A stretch of DNA of 64,000 nucleotides from Flammeovirga sp. EKP202 (GTDB taxonomy: Bacteria; Bacteroidota; Bacteroidia; Cytophagales; Flammeovirgaceae). How positions within the stretch are numbered: the stretch's first letter is position 1; the number at the start of each line of letters is the position of its first letter. Shown here one piece after another: positions 43,978 through 52,160 of this stretch. The stretch covers positions 107,474 through 171,473 of the forward strand of contig NZ_JACVVP010000014.1 in the NCBI RefSeq assembly GCF_014534745.1, written 5' to 3'. The notes beneath the pieces were generated by a model. The model was not told where the DNA came from. It saw only the letters and a program-made list of their open reading frames with translations, and did no database searches. The translations under genes and the position numbers were made by a program.

Positions 43978-45312
43978 ATGAATTCAAAGTTACTCACAAG
44001 TACACTTCTGTTATTAATCTGTATAACAGAAATGATGTACGCTCAATCTACAAAAGAAATCAAAGGCGTTGTGATGGATAATGATGGAAACTCTATTCCA
44101 TATGCTCATATTTTGATTTCTAATACCTCAAAAGGGACATTCTCCAATCTGGAAGGGGCTTTTTCTATCAACATTTCAGAAAAGTATGCAGATCAGCAGT
44201 TACAAATTTCTGCCACGGGTTTTGAAATGGTTAGAGTAAATATTTCAGATCTGTCTACTAAAAAGAAGAATAAAGTGACATTGAAGTCTTTTGTCACAGA
44301 ACTGGATGAAGTAGTCATAACCCCCAAAGATATGAGGGAAATATTGAAGGAGGCTCTTCGTAAAATTCCAGAAAACTATGCTTTGAACCCTGCTAAAGTA
44401 CATGGGTTTTACAGAAATAGAACGTCACTTAATGAAAGTACGGCGAATTATATAGAAGCGGCTATGGATATTTATCTTCAAGGAATTCAAGAAGAAGACA
44501 AGAAAAACCAACTGCAATTGGTAAAGGCAAGGAGTTTGACGGATTCCACTGCTTGGGAAAGCTTTCAGTTTGATGATGATTCCATGGATATGGACATGGA
44601 TATGACAGGGATGGCACATGAAATGTTAGAGTCTGATTTGGTAAAGGATAATGGCAATTTGTTTGGAGATGATGAAGAGATGACCTCAAGGTTTGTAATG
44701 TTCCTCAACGAGAAAACGATGGATTATTACACATTTGAATTTGTGGAGATGACCACTTATCAAGGGCGTTCTGCCATGGTCATTGACTATAAACCAAGAT
44801 GGAAAATGGATCTTGGTATGTTTGAAGGAAGAATCATTTTGGATGAAGATACAAAGGCTTTTTGTCATGTGGATTATAATGTTCCTAAACCTTATTTGAA
44901 ATACATCATTCCCCTTAGAGGTATAGGAAAGGGGTTGTTGATTGGTGCGTTGAAGATTTTTGGAGGGTTATCATTCAATTTTCATATTAATCATATCAGA
45001 GGAAGTGAATCGTATCAGTTTGTAGATAATAAGTGGTATCCTAAATATAAAAACGGTGATTTTTCATTTTTCTTAAAAGTAAGATATCCTAGAGAGGAGA
45101 TTGATATTGCAACGGATATTGGCATTAAGGCGGATTTCTTTATTACAGACGTAACCACTGAAGATATACAGGAAATTGAAGAGGAAAACAGGCTGAAAAA
45201 AGAAGATTCTTTGGTGGAACTAAGTGATGCTTTTGATGATCCTTTTTGGACGACATATCCTTTAATTCCTGCCTCTGAGGAAGTTCTGAGTGATGTACAA
45301 CAGTTGAATTAA
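43978..45312 (+). CDS. Exported protein with carboxypeptidase-regulatory-like domain (DUF5686-like)
   Basis: The ATG at 43978 begins a clean signal peptide ending MYAQ; an earlier TTG (43927) is rejected because it overlaps the hairpin. The 444-aa protein has an N-terminal CarboxypepD_reg-like beta-sandwich (about 25-110; IKGVVMDNDGNSIPYAHILI) and an EVVITP motif. The following region (about 120-420; AKVHGFYRNR, IRGSESYQFVDNKWYPKYKNG) resembles the periplasmic/outer-membrane DUF5686 group. A Met/Asp-rich loop (DDDSMDMDMDMTGM) is unusual. Function unknown, envelope-located. It lies outside the PUL operons, after their terminator. Confidence 0.7.
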   Translation: MNSKLLTSTLLLLICITEMMYAQSTKEIKGVVMDNDGNSIPYAHILISNTSKGTFSNLEGAFSINISEKYADQQLQISATGFEMVRVNISDLSTKKKNKVTLKSFVTELDEVVITPKDMREILKEALRKIPENYALNPAKVHGFYRNRTSLNESTANYIEAAMDIYLQGIQEEDKKNQLQLVKARSLTDSTAWESFQFDDDSMDMDMDMTGMAHEMLESDLVKDNGNLFGDDEEMTSRFVMFLNEKTMDYYTFEFVEMTTYQGRSAMVIDYKPRWKMDLGMFEGRIILDEDTKAFCHVDYNVPKPYLKYIIPLRGIGKGLLIGALKIFGGLSFNFHINHIRGSESYQFVDNKWYPKYKNGDFSFFLKVRYPREEIDIATDIGIKADFFITDVTTEDIQEIEEENRLKKEDSLVELSDAFDDPFWTTYPLIPASEEVLSDVQQLN

Positions 45313-45432
45313 CTTTTCTTCAGATTTAGTGCTCTTATTTTTTAAGATGAAAGTCGACTTTCAATCTAATTCTTTTGTAATTTGCGAGATCATAGTAGAC
45401 ACAGTATAGAACAAACAGTGAGGATCTTTTTA

Positions 45433-47277
45433 ATGAAAACGTATTTTCTAATGTTGTCGATGTGCCTTTTTGCTTTGGGTACATTTGCACAATCTGATAG
45501 GTGGCAACAAAAAGCAGATTACGAGATGGAGGTTGAGCTTGATGTGAAAACACACAAGTTCGGAGGGACACAACGATTGGTGTATTACAACAATTCTCCA
45601 GATACACTTCACAATGTATACTATCATTTATACCTCAATGCTTTCCAACCGGGAAGTATGATGGATGTACGTTCAAGAACAATTGAAGATCCTGACGGAA
45701 GAGTAAAAGATAGAATTTCTAAATTACAGCCGAACGAAATCGGATATCAAAAGGTATTGTCATTGAAACAAAATGGTAAGTCGCTGAAGTATAAAACAGT
45801 GGGTACTATTTTGGAAGTAGAACTGAATAAACCGATTCTCCCAAATACAAAAACTGTATTTGCAATGGAGTTTGATGCACAAGTTCCTATTCAAATCAGA
45901 AGAACAGGTAGAGATAACAAAGAAGGTGTAGCTTATTCTATGGCGCAGTGGTATCCTAAATTAGCTGAATATGATTATGAGGGATGGCATCCAGATCCTT
46001 ATGTAGGAAGAGAATTTTATGGTATTTGGGGTGATTTTGATGTAAAGCTTACACTCGATGAAAAGTATGTAGTGGCTGCTACAGGTTATATCCAAAATGC
46101 AAAAGAAGTAGGATATGGCTATGAGGGTATCAAGAAAGGACAACCTAAAGATGGTAAACTAACTTGGCACTTTGTAGCTCCTAATGTACATGATTTCACA
46201 TTTGCTGCAGATCCTGATTTCCAACACAAAATTGTACCGATGAAAGAGGGGCCTGAGCTTCATTTCTTCTGGAAAAAAGATCAAGGTATTGATGAAGTAT
46301 GGAATAAACTTCCTGCTTACTTAGAACAAGCCATTTTATATACGAATAAAAGAGTAGGGAAATATCCTTATAAAGTTTACAATGTAGTACAAGGTGGTGA
46401 TGGCGGTATGGAATACGGCATGCTTACTTTGATTACAGGTAAAAGAAGCTTGAATAGTTTAGTAGGCGTAACGGTTCATGAAATGCTACATAGCTGGTTC
46501 CAATTTGTTCTTGCAACGAACGAGAGTTTATATGCTTGGATGGACGAAGGGTTCAATTCTTATATTGGTAACGAAATTGAAGCGCATGTCAACGGAAAAG
46601 CAGATGCTCACGGAGGATCTTACAATTCTTATTTTTATGTAGTAAAAAGAGGTATCGAAGAACCATTGAGTACGCATGCGGATCATTTCGAAAAAAATGC
46701 AGCTTACTCTATCGCCTCTTATTCTAAAGGTGCTGTTTTCCTTCATCAATTAAGCTACATTATGGGGCAGGAAACATTTGATAAAGCATTCAAAAGATAT
46801 TATGAGGAATGGAAATTCAAACACCCTAATGTGAATGACTTCATGCGTGTAATGGAAAAAGAATCAGGGTTGCAATTACAATGGTATAAGCAATACTTTG
46901 TCAATTCCATTAAAACCATTGATTATGGTGTGAAAAACACTTTCATCGAAGGTGATACAACTTATGTGACCATAGAGCGAGTGGGTAAAATGCCAATGCC
47001 TACGGAAGTGAAAATAACGTTGAGTAATGGTGATGAAACGACTTATTATATGCCTTTACGTGTGATGCGTGGAGCCAAAAAGTCTGAAATTGAAGGGAAG
47101 TGGGTACAGTTGGAAGATTGGCCTTGGACACACCCGACTTATACCATTGCTATTCCAACAAAAGATGCTAAATTGAAGAAAGTAGAAATCGATCCTTCTG
47201 GTAAGGTGGCTGATATTGATAGAACAAATAACATTCTTGAAGTATCTTACCTTGTTGAGAAAGGAGCAGGTTTATAG
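45433..47277 (+). CDS. Exported M1-family metallopeptidase (aminopeptidase N-like)
   Basis: The ATG at 45433 starts a signal peptide ending TFAQ; the upstream in-frame start (45382) is rejected. The 614-aa protein has an N-terminal beta-saddle domain (about 25-230) and a thermolysin-like domain with the zinc motif HEMLH (349-353), 18 residues, then Glu372: the HExxH-18-E pattern of M1. The substrate-binding GxMEN-like motif reads GGMEYGM. It lacks the long C-terminal helical domain of classical aminopeptidase N, as usual for this secreted Bacteroidota subgroup. It probably trims peptides in the periplasm. The FtsB-like gene follows by 12 bp. Confidence 0.92.
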   Translation: MKTYFLMLSMCLFALGTFAQSDRWQQKADYEMEVELDVKTHKFGGTQRLVYYNNSPDTLHNVYYHLYLNAFQPGSMMDVRSRTIEDPDGRVKDRISKLQPNEIGYQKVLSLKQNGKSLKYKTVGTILEVELNKPILPNTKTVFAMEFDAQVPIQIRRTGRDNKEGVAYSMAQWYPKLAEYDYEGWHPDPYVGREFYGIWGDFDVKLTLDEKYVVAATGYIQNAKEVGYGYEGIKKGQPKDGKLTWHFVAPNVHDFTFAADPDFQHKIVPMKEGPELHFFWKKDQGIDEVWNKLPAYLEQAILYTNKRVGKYPYKVYNVVQGGDGGMEYGMLTLITGKRSLNSLVGVTVHEMLHSWFQFVLATNESLYAWMDEGFNSYIGNEIEAHVNGKADAHGGSYNSYFYVVKRGIEEPLSTHADHFEKNAAYSIASYSKGAVFLHQLSYIMGQETFDKAFKRYYEEWKFKHPNVNDFMRVMEKESGLQLQWYKQYFVNSIKTIDYGVKNTFIEGDTTYVTIERVGKMPMPTEVKITLSNGDETTYYMPLRVMRGAKKSEIEGKWVQLEDWPWTHPTYTIAIPTKDAKLKKVEIDPSGKVADIDRTNNILEVSYLVEKGAGL

Positions 47278-47289
47278 AATTTTTAAGTG

Positions 47290-47622
47290 ATGAGAGAGAA
47301 TAAGCAACTTAATTCAACAAATTATCCGAACTGGCTTAATTATTTCAAAAATTTTTATGTCCTCGTTGGTACATTATTCTTAGTATGGATGTTGTTTTTT
47401 GATAGCGACAATTTTTTAAGAAGAAAGAACCAAAGAGAGAAGGAGTTTGAACTGAAAAGTCAGCAAGCATTTTATGAAAAGGAAATTGTTGACCTTCAAG
47501 AAAAAATGAGAGAGTTGCATACCAACAACCAAGAGTTGGAGAAATTTTCACGAGAAAAATATCTTTTCCACAAAAAAGGAGAAGACGTCTACGTGATTAA
47601 AGATCTTTCGAAAGAAGATTAA
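47290..47622 (+). CDS. FtsB/DivIC-family septum formation initiator protein
   Basis: The start is taken at the ATG 47290, just after an in-frame GTG. The 110-aa bitopic protein has a short cytoplasmic N-terminus, one transmembrane helix (about 22-40, FYVLVGTLFLVWMLFF), a coiled coil (about 45-90) and a C-terminal cap (KYLFHKKGEDVYVIKD) typical of FtsB/DivIC. Such proteins form a complex with FtsL and FtsQ at the division site. It is encoded 12 bp after the M1 peptidase gene, probably on the same mRNA, and is followed by a bidirectional terminator. Confidence 0.88.
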   Translation: MRENKQLNSTNYPNWLNYFKNFYVLVGTLFLVWMLFFDSDNFLRRKNQREKEFELKSQQAFYEKEIVDLQEKMRELHTNNQELEKFSREKYLFHKKGEDVYVIKDLSKED

Positions 47623-47635
47623 AATATATAAAAAG

Positions 47636-47666
47636 ACCTCTATTTGATTTATTTTCAGATAGAGGT
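47636..47666. terminator. Bidirectional terminator
   Basis: 12-bp stem with one wobble (ACCTCTATTTGA / TCAGATAGAGGT), T runs on both sides in the appropriate orientation. It separates the FtsB-like gene from the convergent porin gene. Confidence 0.85.
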
Positions 47667-47673
47667 TTTTTCT

Positions 47674-48792
47674 TTACCACCCTTTCAAAATATCAAACCC
47701 AACTCTTACACCAGCCATAATCGTCATTTTATTAAAATAACGCTCATCTCCATGCGTAGGACTACTATTATTGAAATTACCGTCTGATGAATAACTACTT
47801 ACTAAATGCAGTCTGAGGTTTTTATCAGGAATAGGGTAATACTGTAATGCTAATTCAAAAGTATGTGCTTTGGTAGTCTTCGGATCAATGACTTCATCAC
47901 CTATTGTATTTTCTAACACACTGATTTGGTCATAGATATATTTGATATAAGGTTTGAATTTTGAGCCGTTATACATCACTTTTATGGGGACGGATTTATA
48001 ATAAGCGTTGTCTTGAAAATTCGGCATATTTAAAGTGTAGGCATAATCCGTATCAATAATCCATTGTCTATATTTCCATTGAATACCAATGTTAATAGCA
48101 TAAGGTGTACTAGAAGATAAACCAGATTGATCATTGATGTAAGTATAACTAACATACGTTTTGATCTTATCCTTCACAATGAATCCATACCAATAAAAAT
48201 TGTATTGCAAATTGAGTTGATTTCCTAATGAGTCCTCGTTTGCATTGACAATTTGTAAACCGAATTGTTGCCCACTCAAAGTTGTATATTGAGTTGTAAT
48301 ACCTGTTTTGAATATATCTAATTTGTTCCCAATAATCGAATAGGTATAAACATCATTAGGATTATAGGTTTGTTCAATTGTACCTACTTTTACAAAGTTT
48401 CTACCCGCCTGAAAAAACCAACGATTATCTTGTGTTCGGTAGGTTACATTTGCCTTCAATATGTTTCCGGAGATTTTATTGACTGCAATTCTTGAATCAT
48501 AAGGAGAGTATAAAAATTCAAAACCTAAACTGTTATTGAAGTTTCCTTCTAAACCGATTCTAAAATCAGAAAATTGAAAACGTTGATCATTCGCATAATC
48601 ATTGGATTGATTTTTATAACCAATATGTCTGAAATCCAAACGACTATCTAAAGTAAAACTTAAGTTTTTATGTAATTCTGATTTCTTCTGTATTAAACTA
48701 TCTTCTTTGTTTTGATTAGGATCATTATCCGTTGCAAAAACTGTAAGACTAGACAGTAATAAAGTGATGTAGAATAGAATAAGCTTTTTCAT
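47674..48792 (-). CDS. Outer-membrane porin (phosphate-selective porin O/P-like)
   Basis: The 372-aa protein has a signal peptide (1-20, ending VFAT). From about residue 42 to the end it shows alternating strands of a 16-strand porin: FRIGLEGNFNNSLGFEFLYSPYD, RWFFQAGRNFVKVG, NIGIQWKYRQWIIDTDYAYT, FELALQYYPIPDKNLRLH, ending in a membrane-type strand and a terminal Trp. This layout matches the OprO/OprP-like superfamily, although ligand selectivity is not readable and phosphate is not implied. It shares its promoter/operator layout with the two C45 hydrolase genes upstream, which suggests co-regulation and perhaps uptake of their substrate or product. Confidence 0.75.
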   Translation of the reverse strand: MKKLILFYITLLLSSLTVFATDNDPNQNKEDSLIQKKSELHKNLSFTLDSRLDFRHIGYKNQSNDYANDQRFQFSDFRIGLEGNFNNSLGFEFLYSPYDSRIAVNKISGNILKANVTYRTQDNRWFFQAGRNFVKVGTIEQTYNPNDVYTYSIIGNKLDIFKTGITTQYTTLSGQQFGLQIVNANEDSLGNQLNLQYNFYWYGFIVKDKIKTYVSYTYINDQSGLSSSTPYAINIGIQWKYRQWIIDTDYAYTLNMPNFQDNAYYKSVPIKVMYNGSKFKPYIKYIYDQISVLENTIGDEVIDPKTTKAHTFELALQYYPIPDKNLRLHLVSSYSSDGNFNNSSPTHGDERYFNKMTIMAGVRVGFDILKGW

Positions 48793-48847
48793 TTTGAATA
48801 GATTTAGTGGAGTGTGAAATTCAAGTTTTCAAAAGTTTTCCTCAATT

Positions 48848-48948
48848 CCCTTTTGATTACATAGATTCTAATGCTTTACAAATATCCATTTTATCTTTCT
48901 CAAGGCTTTGTAAGAATAAGGCAAGCGTTTATCGATTATCGTCAACTT
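48848..48948 (-). promoter_or_regulatory. Promoter and operator of the porin gene (copy 1 of a four-fold element)
   Basis: Reading the plus strand: TTTGATTAC (48852), ACAAATATC (48878-48886), then after 36 bp a 26-bp element (48923-48948) that starts AAGCGTTTATC and ends ATTATCGTCAACTT. The element occurs with the same 36-bp spacing at 50294, 50573 (weaker) and 52064. On the minus strand the near box is GATATTTG, a variant of TAnnTTTG. Confidence 0.6.
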
Positions 48949-48972
48949 CTATTTTTCTTTATAAAAGAAATA

Positions 48973-48994
48973 GGGAAGAAGTTTCCCTCTTCCC
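48973..48994 (-). terminator. Terminator of the first C45 hydrolase gene
   Basis: 7-bp stem GGGAAGA (48973-48979) / TCTTCCC (48988-48994), 24 bp past the stop at 49018. The minus-strand continuation is T-rich. Confidence 0.65.
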
Positions 48995-49017
48995 ATTTAA
49001 TTATTATCTCATTGTTA

Positions 49018-50163
49018 TTATTTCCATAACTCTTTTAAGTTGATCTCAGTCCAGTCCGCGAAGTATTCTGGCACTGGAATTTTGATCCATACTTTTTGAT
49101 CATTGATATCAAATACAGTTTGATAGTTGGTAAGGTCAGCATCTTGTAATGCCGGTTTAGTACAACCACCATTTTCTTTGAAAGAACCGTCTTCATTGAA
49201 GATTCTAAGATCCATTAAATCACGAGTCAATTGTGCATCTACCTCGCCACGGTTTTCCGCTAAACGCTCTGTCATGTTGGAGAAACGTCTTAATGAATTA
49301 CTTACTGTTTCTCTTTTACCTAATCCCCAATCCTCATTGAAGAATGAGTTGGCAACCACTAAAGCGTCATCCGTAGCTTTACGAATTCTATTACCTCCTA
49401 ATGAAGAACCCTCTACAGATACTGCCTCATTTTTATCCGCTAAAGTGAAGATGATTGAAAGGCTATTCAACATACCATTGAATCTACTTTTGATCGATCT
49501 AAGATCTGCAGTTTCACTCAATAGGTCCGTTAAAGTATTCAATAATGAAGGTCTTTCTAAGAATACAATAGAACCTCCCATACTTGTACCATCATGAACA
49601 TCAAGGTAAACACCGTGCTCGTTCATCGCAGTAAATGCACAGTACATACCAGGCCATCCAGCAGTAGCAATTTTGTAAGAACCATCATTGGGTTTTCTTA
49701 CTGTAAATACCGTAGGGAATTTATTGAAAGCTGGGCTCCAGTCTAAGTTACGACCGATGTACATTCCGCCATCTTTTGATTGATCACCAAATGAAGCGAT
49801 AGAAGTACAACCTGCAAATGAGTGTAATTTCTCTTTATAAATACCGTATTCCATGATTTGGTCCAGCAATACCACATTTTCCAATGTCCATCCTGTTCCT
49901 AATGCAACACCTTGATAAAATTCTTTTGTTCTAATAGATCCCGTACCGTAAGCTCTATTCACCCAAAGGTCAATCGCTTCTTGGTCTAAACTTCCACTTT
50001 CTATTTCATGTTTAACCACTAAGTCAAATGTTTGCTGCATAGAGTCCAACATAAGCGCACCATATTGTTCCCCCATTTCAAGGTTAGAACCTTCTAACAC
50101 TGGAACTAAAAAGTTATTTTCTGTATAAAGTTTACCCGCTTTGAATTCTTTTACTAATTTCAT
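49018..50163 (-). CDS. C45-type Ntn hydrolase / acyltransferase-like protein without signal peptide
   Basis: The 381-aa protein matches the C45 (acyl-CoA:6-aminopenicillanate acyltransferase-like) Ntn-hydrolase family. The likely autoproteolysis/nucleophile Cys119 lies in SFAGCTSIAS, followed by GGMYIGRNLDW and TVRKPNDGSYKIATAGWPGMYCAFTAMNEHGVYLD. The family cleaves between Gly and Cys to expose an N-terminal Cys that attacks amide bonds of acylated amines or peptides. It is very close to the protein at 50686 over its whole length. It starts directly at the mature region (MKLVKEFKAGKLY) and so has lost the signal peptide and would stay in the cytoplasm. Natural substrate unknown. Confidence 0.85.
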   Translation of the reverse strand: MKLVKEFKAGKLYTENNFLVPVLEGSNLEMGEQYGALMLDSMQQTFDLVVKHEIESGSLDQEAIDLWVNRAYGTGSIRTKEFYQGVALGTGWTLENVVLLDQIMEYGIYKEKLHSFAGCTSIASFGDQSKDGGMYIGRNLDWSPAFNKFPTVFTVRKPNDGSYKIATAGWPGMYCAFTAMNEHGVYLDVHDGTSMGGSIVFLERPSLLNTLTDLLSETADLRSIKSRFNGMLNSLSIIFTLADKNEAVSVEGSSLGGNRIRKATDDALVVANSFFNEDWGLGKRETVSNSLRRFSNMTERLAENRGEVDAQLTRDLMDLRIFNEDGSFKENGGCTKPALQDADLTNYQTVFDINDQKVWIKIPVPEYFADWTEINLKELWK

Positions 50164-50232
50164 TTTCTTTGAATTTTACAATGATAAAATAATTAATGTA
50201 ATGTCCTCAGGTGAAGAGATTTAATTGTTATT

Positions 50233-50319
50233 CCCGATTGATTACATTACAAATGTCGCGGTATTTTGAGGCAAATATTTGTACGAATTCTTTAAGCGGT
50301 TGTCAATTATCGTCAGTTT
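50233..50319 (-). promoter_or_regulatory. Promoter and operator of the first C45 gene (copy 2)
   Basis: GATTACATTACAAATGTC ends at 50257. After 36 bp the 26-bp element begins (50294-50319: AAGCGGTTGTC, then AATTATCGTCAG). It is nearly identical to the copy at 52003-52089. A 9-bp inverted repeat (TAATGTAAT 50196-50204 / ATTACATTA 50241-50249) lies in the leader. Confidence 0.65.
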
Positions 50320-50360
50320 AGAATTTCATTTTAAAATGGAGTTTTTTTATCTGTACAATA

Positions 50361-50523
50361 AAAAAACGGATCCCAAACTGGAATCCGCTTTATGTAATAA
50401 ATCAAAAACTATTATTTTTTAAATCATCTTCAGATTGTATTCAAACAATAAATGAAAGAAAGTGAATGAATAGCAATCTGTTTTGTAATCAAAAGAAAGG
50501 TATCATCATTTCCCTTTTGATTA
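50361..50523 (-). ncRNA. Candidate small RNA or vestigial leader between the two C45 genes
   Basis: The orphan promoter at 50515-50598 faces the minus strand with no coding gene before the next promoter. The predicted transcript would begin near 50523 with a perfect 11-bp hairpin (GTAATCAAAAG 50485-50495 / CTTTTGATTAC 50514-50524) and end at a hairpin (CGGATCCC 50367-50374 / GGAATCCG 50380-50387, one mismatch) followed by seven T. It would be about 160 nt. It could be a real small RNA or the remains of a deleted porin copy; the sequence alone does not decide. Confidence 0.3.
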
Positions 50524-50598
50524 CCTTACAAATATCTTGTTTTTAATAGAGAAGTAGTTATATGATTTGATCATCTAGTTATGTAATATCGTCAACTT
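50515..50598 (-). promoter_or_regulatory. Orphan promoter/operator copy (copy 3)
   Basis: TTTTGATTACCTTACAAATATC ends at 50536 and, 36 bp on, a degenerate operator (50573-50598) ends in ATATCGTCAACTT. Flanks on both sides (CCCTTTTGATTAC; ATTCTTCATTATAAATGAAATAG) resemble those of the porin promoter rather than those of the C45 promoters. No gene follows it. Confidence 0.5.
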
Positions 50599-50625
50599 AT
50601 ATTCTTCATTATAAATGAAATAGAA

Positions 50626-50658
50626 AAGAGGGATGAACAAAATTTGCCCATCCCTCTT
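50626..50658 (-). terminator. Terminator of the second C45 hydrolase gene
   Basis: Perfect 10-bp stem AAGAGGGATG (50626-50635) / CATCCCTCTT (50649-50658), 28 bp past the stop at 50686, with T residues following on the minus strand. Confidence 0.8.
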
Positions 50659-50685
50659 CCTTTTTAATTCTTTCCTCTCAAAGAC

Positions 50686-51933
50686 TTATTTCCACAACTC
50701 ATTCAAGTTGATTTCAGTCCAATCAGCGTAGTATTCTGGAACTGGAACTTTCATGTATACTTTTTGATTGTGAATATCGAAAACTGTTTGGTAAACTGTT
50801 AAGTCAGCGTCTTGTAAAGCTGGTTTAGTACAACCACCGTTTTCTTTGAAAGAACCATCTTCGTTGAAGATTCTGATGTCCATTAAATCTTTTGTTAATT
50901 GAGCATCAACTTTACCTTTATTTTCAGCTAAGCGCTCTTCCATGTTAGAGTATCTTCTTAAAGAGTTACTTACTGTTTCTCTTTTTCCTAATCCCCAATC
51001 ATCTACTAAGAATGAGTTCACAACTGTGATCGCATCACCTTTTGGCAAACGAACTCTGTTACCGTTCAATGAAGAACATTCCATTGATGCAGCACTTTTG
51101 CTATCCGCAATTGTGAAGATGGTAGAAGTACTGTTGTTCATGCCGTTGAATCTTGCTTTTAAAGCGTCTAAGTTTGGAGACTCACTCATGAAGTCAGTCA
51201 AAGTGTTGATCAATGAAGGTCTTTCTAAGAATACCAAAGAACCGCCCATACTAGTACCGTCGTGTAAGTCAATGTAAACCCCTTCTTCGTTCATGGCAGT
51301 GAATGCACAGAACATACCAGGCCATCCTGTAGTCGCCATTTTAAAAGAACCGTCATTTGGTTTTCTTACTGTTAAAACTGTTGGGAAGTTTAAGAACGCT
51401 TCACTCCAGTCCATGTTACGACCGATGTACATTTCACCGTCTTTTGATTGCTCACCCCAAGATGCGATTGATGTACAACCTGCAAAAGAGTGAAGTTTAC
51501 CATAGTAGATACCATATTCCATCACTTGATCTAGGAAAACAACATCATTCAATGACCAACCGGCTCCTTTTGCAACACCATTATAGAATTGTTTCGTTCT
51601 TAATGATCCTGTACCGTAAGCTCTGTTTACCCAAAACTGAATCGTTTCTTGATCCAATTTTCCTTCTTTTAATTCTGGTTTGATTAAGAAATCATAGGCT
51701 TTTTGCATTTCCTCTTTCATCAATGCACCATATTGTTCGCCCATTTCTTCATTTGAACCTTCAATAACAGGAATCAAAAATCCATTAGCTTCATAAAGTT
51801 TACCGCCCTTATATTCTTTCTTTAAGTTTAAGTTTGAAAGGTTATCTTCAATATTAATTTCATTTTGAGCAAGAGCATTTACTGAAAAGATAAACCCTAA
51901 AATGATTGACAAGTAGTTTTTTAAATTTTTCAT
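50686..51933 (-). CDS. C45-type Ntn hydrolase / acyltransferase-like protein, exported
   Basis: The 415-aa protein has a signal peptide (1-23, ending LAQ), a short linker, and then the same C45-type domain as the gene at 49018, with nucleophile Cys153 in SFAGCTSIASWG and the conserved RNMDW and AFTAMNEEGVYID stretches. The C-termini of the two proteins are almost identical (YYADWTEINLNELWK here). The signal peptide puts this copy in the periplasm, while its duplicate is cytoplasmic. Ntn hydrolases of this type hydrolyse or transfer acyl groups on amines, amino acids or beta-lactam-like amides. It is divergent from an AraC regulator gene that may control it. Confidence 0.87.
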   Translation of the reverse strand: MKNLKNYLSIILGFIFSVNALAQNEINIEDNLSNLNLKKEYKGGKLYEANGFLIPVIEGSNEEMGEQYGALMKEEMQKAYDFLIKPELKEGKLDQETIQFWVNRAYGTGSLRTKQFYNGVAKGAGWSLNDVVFLDQVMEYGIYYGKLHSFAGCTSIASWGEQSKDGEMYIGRNMDWSEAFLNFPTVLTVRKPNDGSFKMATTGWPGMFCAFTAMNEEGVYIDLHDGTSMGGSLVFLERPSLINTLTDFMSESPNLDALKARFNGMNNSTSTIFTIADSKSAASMECSSLNGNRVRLPKGDAITVVNSFLVDDWGLGKRETVSNSLRRYSNMEERLAENKGKVDAQLTKDLMDIRIFNEDGSFKENGGCTKPALQDADLTVYQTVFDIHNQKVYMKVPVPEYYADWTEINLNELWK

Positions 51934-52002
51934 TTTCTATTTCTTTTAACAATGATAAAATAATTTAGTAATGTCTTCAGGAGTAATGTTTTAAGCGTGT
52001 TT

Positions 52003-52089
52003 CCCGATTGATTACATTACAAATGTCTAGGTTTTTCAAGGCAATGATTTGTACGTTTTATTTAAGCGGTTGTCAATTATCGTCAATTC
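52003..52089 (-). promoter_or_regulatory. Promoter and operator of the second C45 gene (copy 4), next to the divergent AraC gene
   Basis: GATTACATTACAAATGTC ends at 52027; the 26-bp element follows after 36 bp (52064-52089). On the minus strand the element contains TTGAC twice, 11 bp apart, as AraC-type sites often do. It is 72 bp from the start of the AraC gene at 52161. Confidence 0.65.
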
Positions 52090-52160
52090 AAAAAAAGAGC
52101 TTGTGATATGATTTAGAAAGATAGAATTGTATATTAGATATAGGATTGGATATAAATAAT

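Noticed and set aside
47674..48792. Phosphate-specific porin function
   Set aside because: The barrel resembles OprO/OprP-type porins, but no lysine ladder or phosphate-regulon context is visible, so only a general porin call is supported.
49127..49597. Plus-strand open frame of 156 codons over the C45 gene
   Set aside because: It is antisense to a well-conserved gene; the paralogue at 50942-51277 shows the same shadow frame because the coding strands are similar.
52146..52160. TTG start for the AraC gene at 52161
   Set aside because: The ATG at 52161 gives a normal N-terminus, and there is no strong ribosome-binding site for the TTG.
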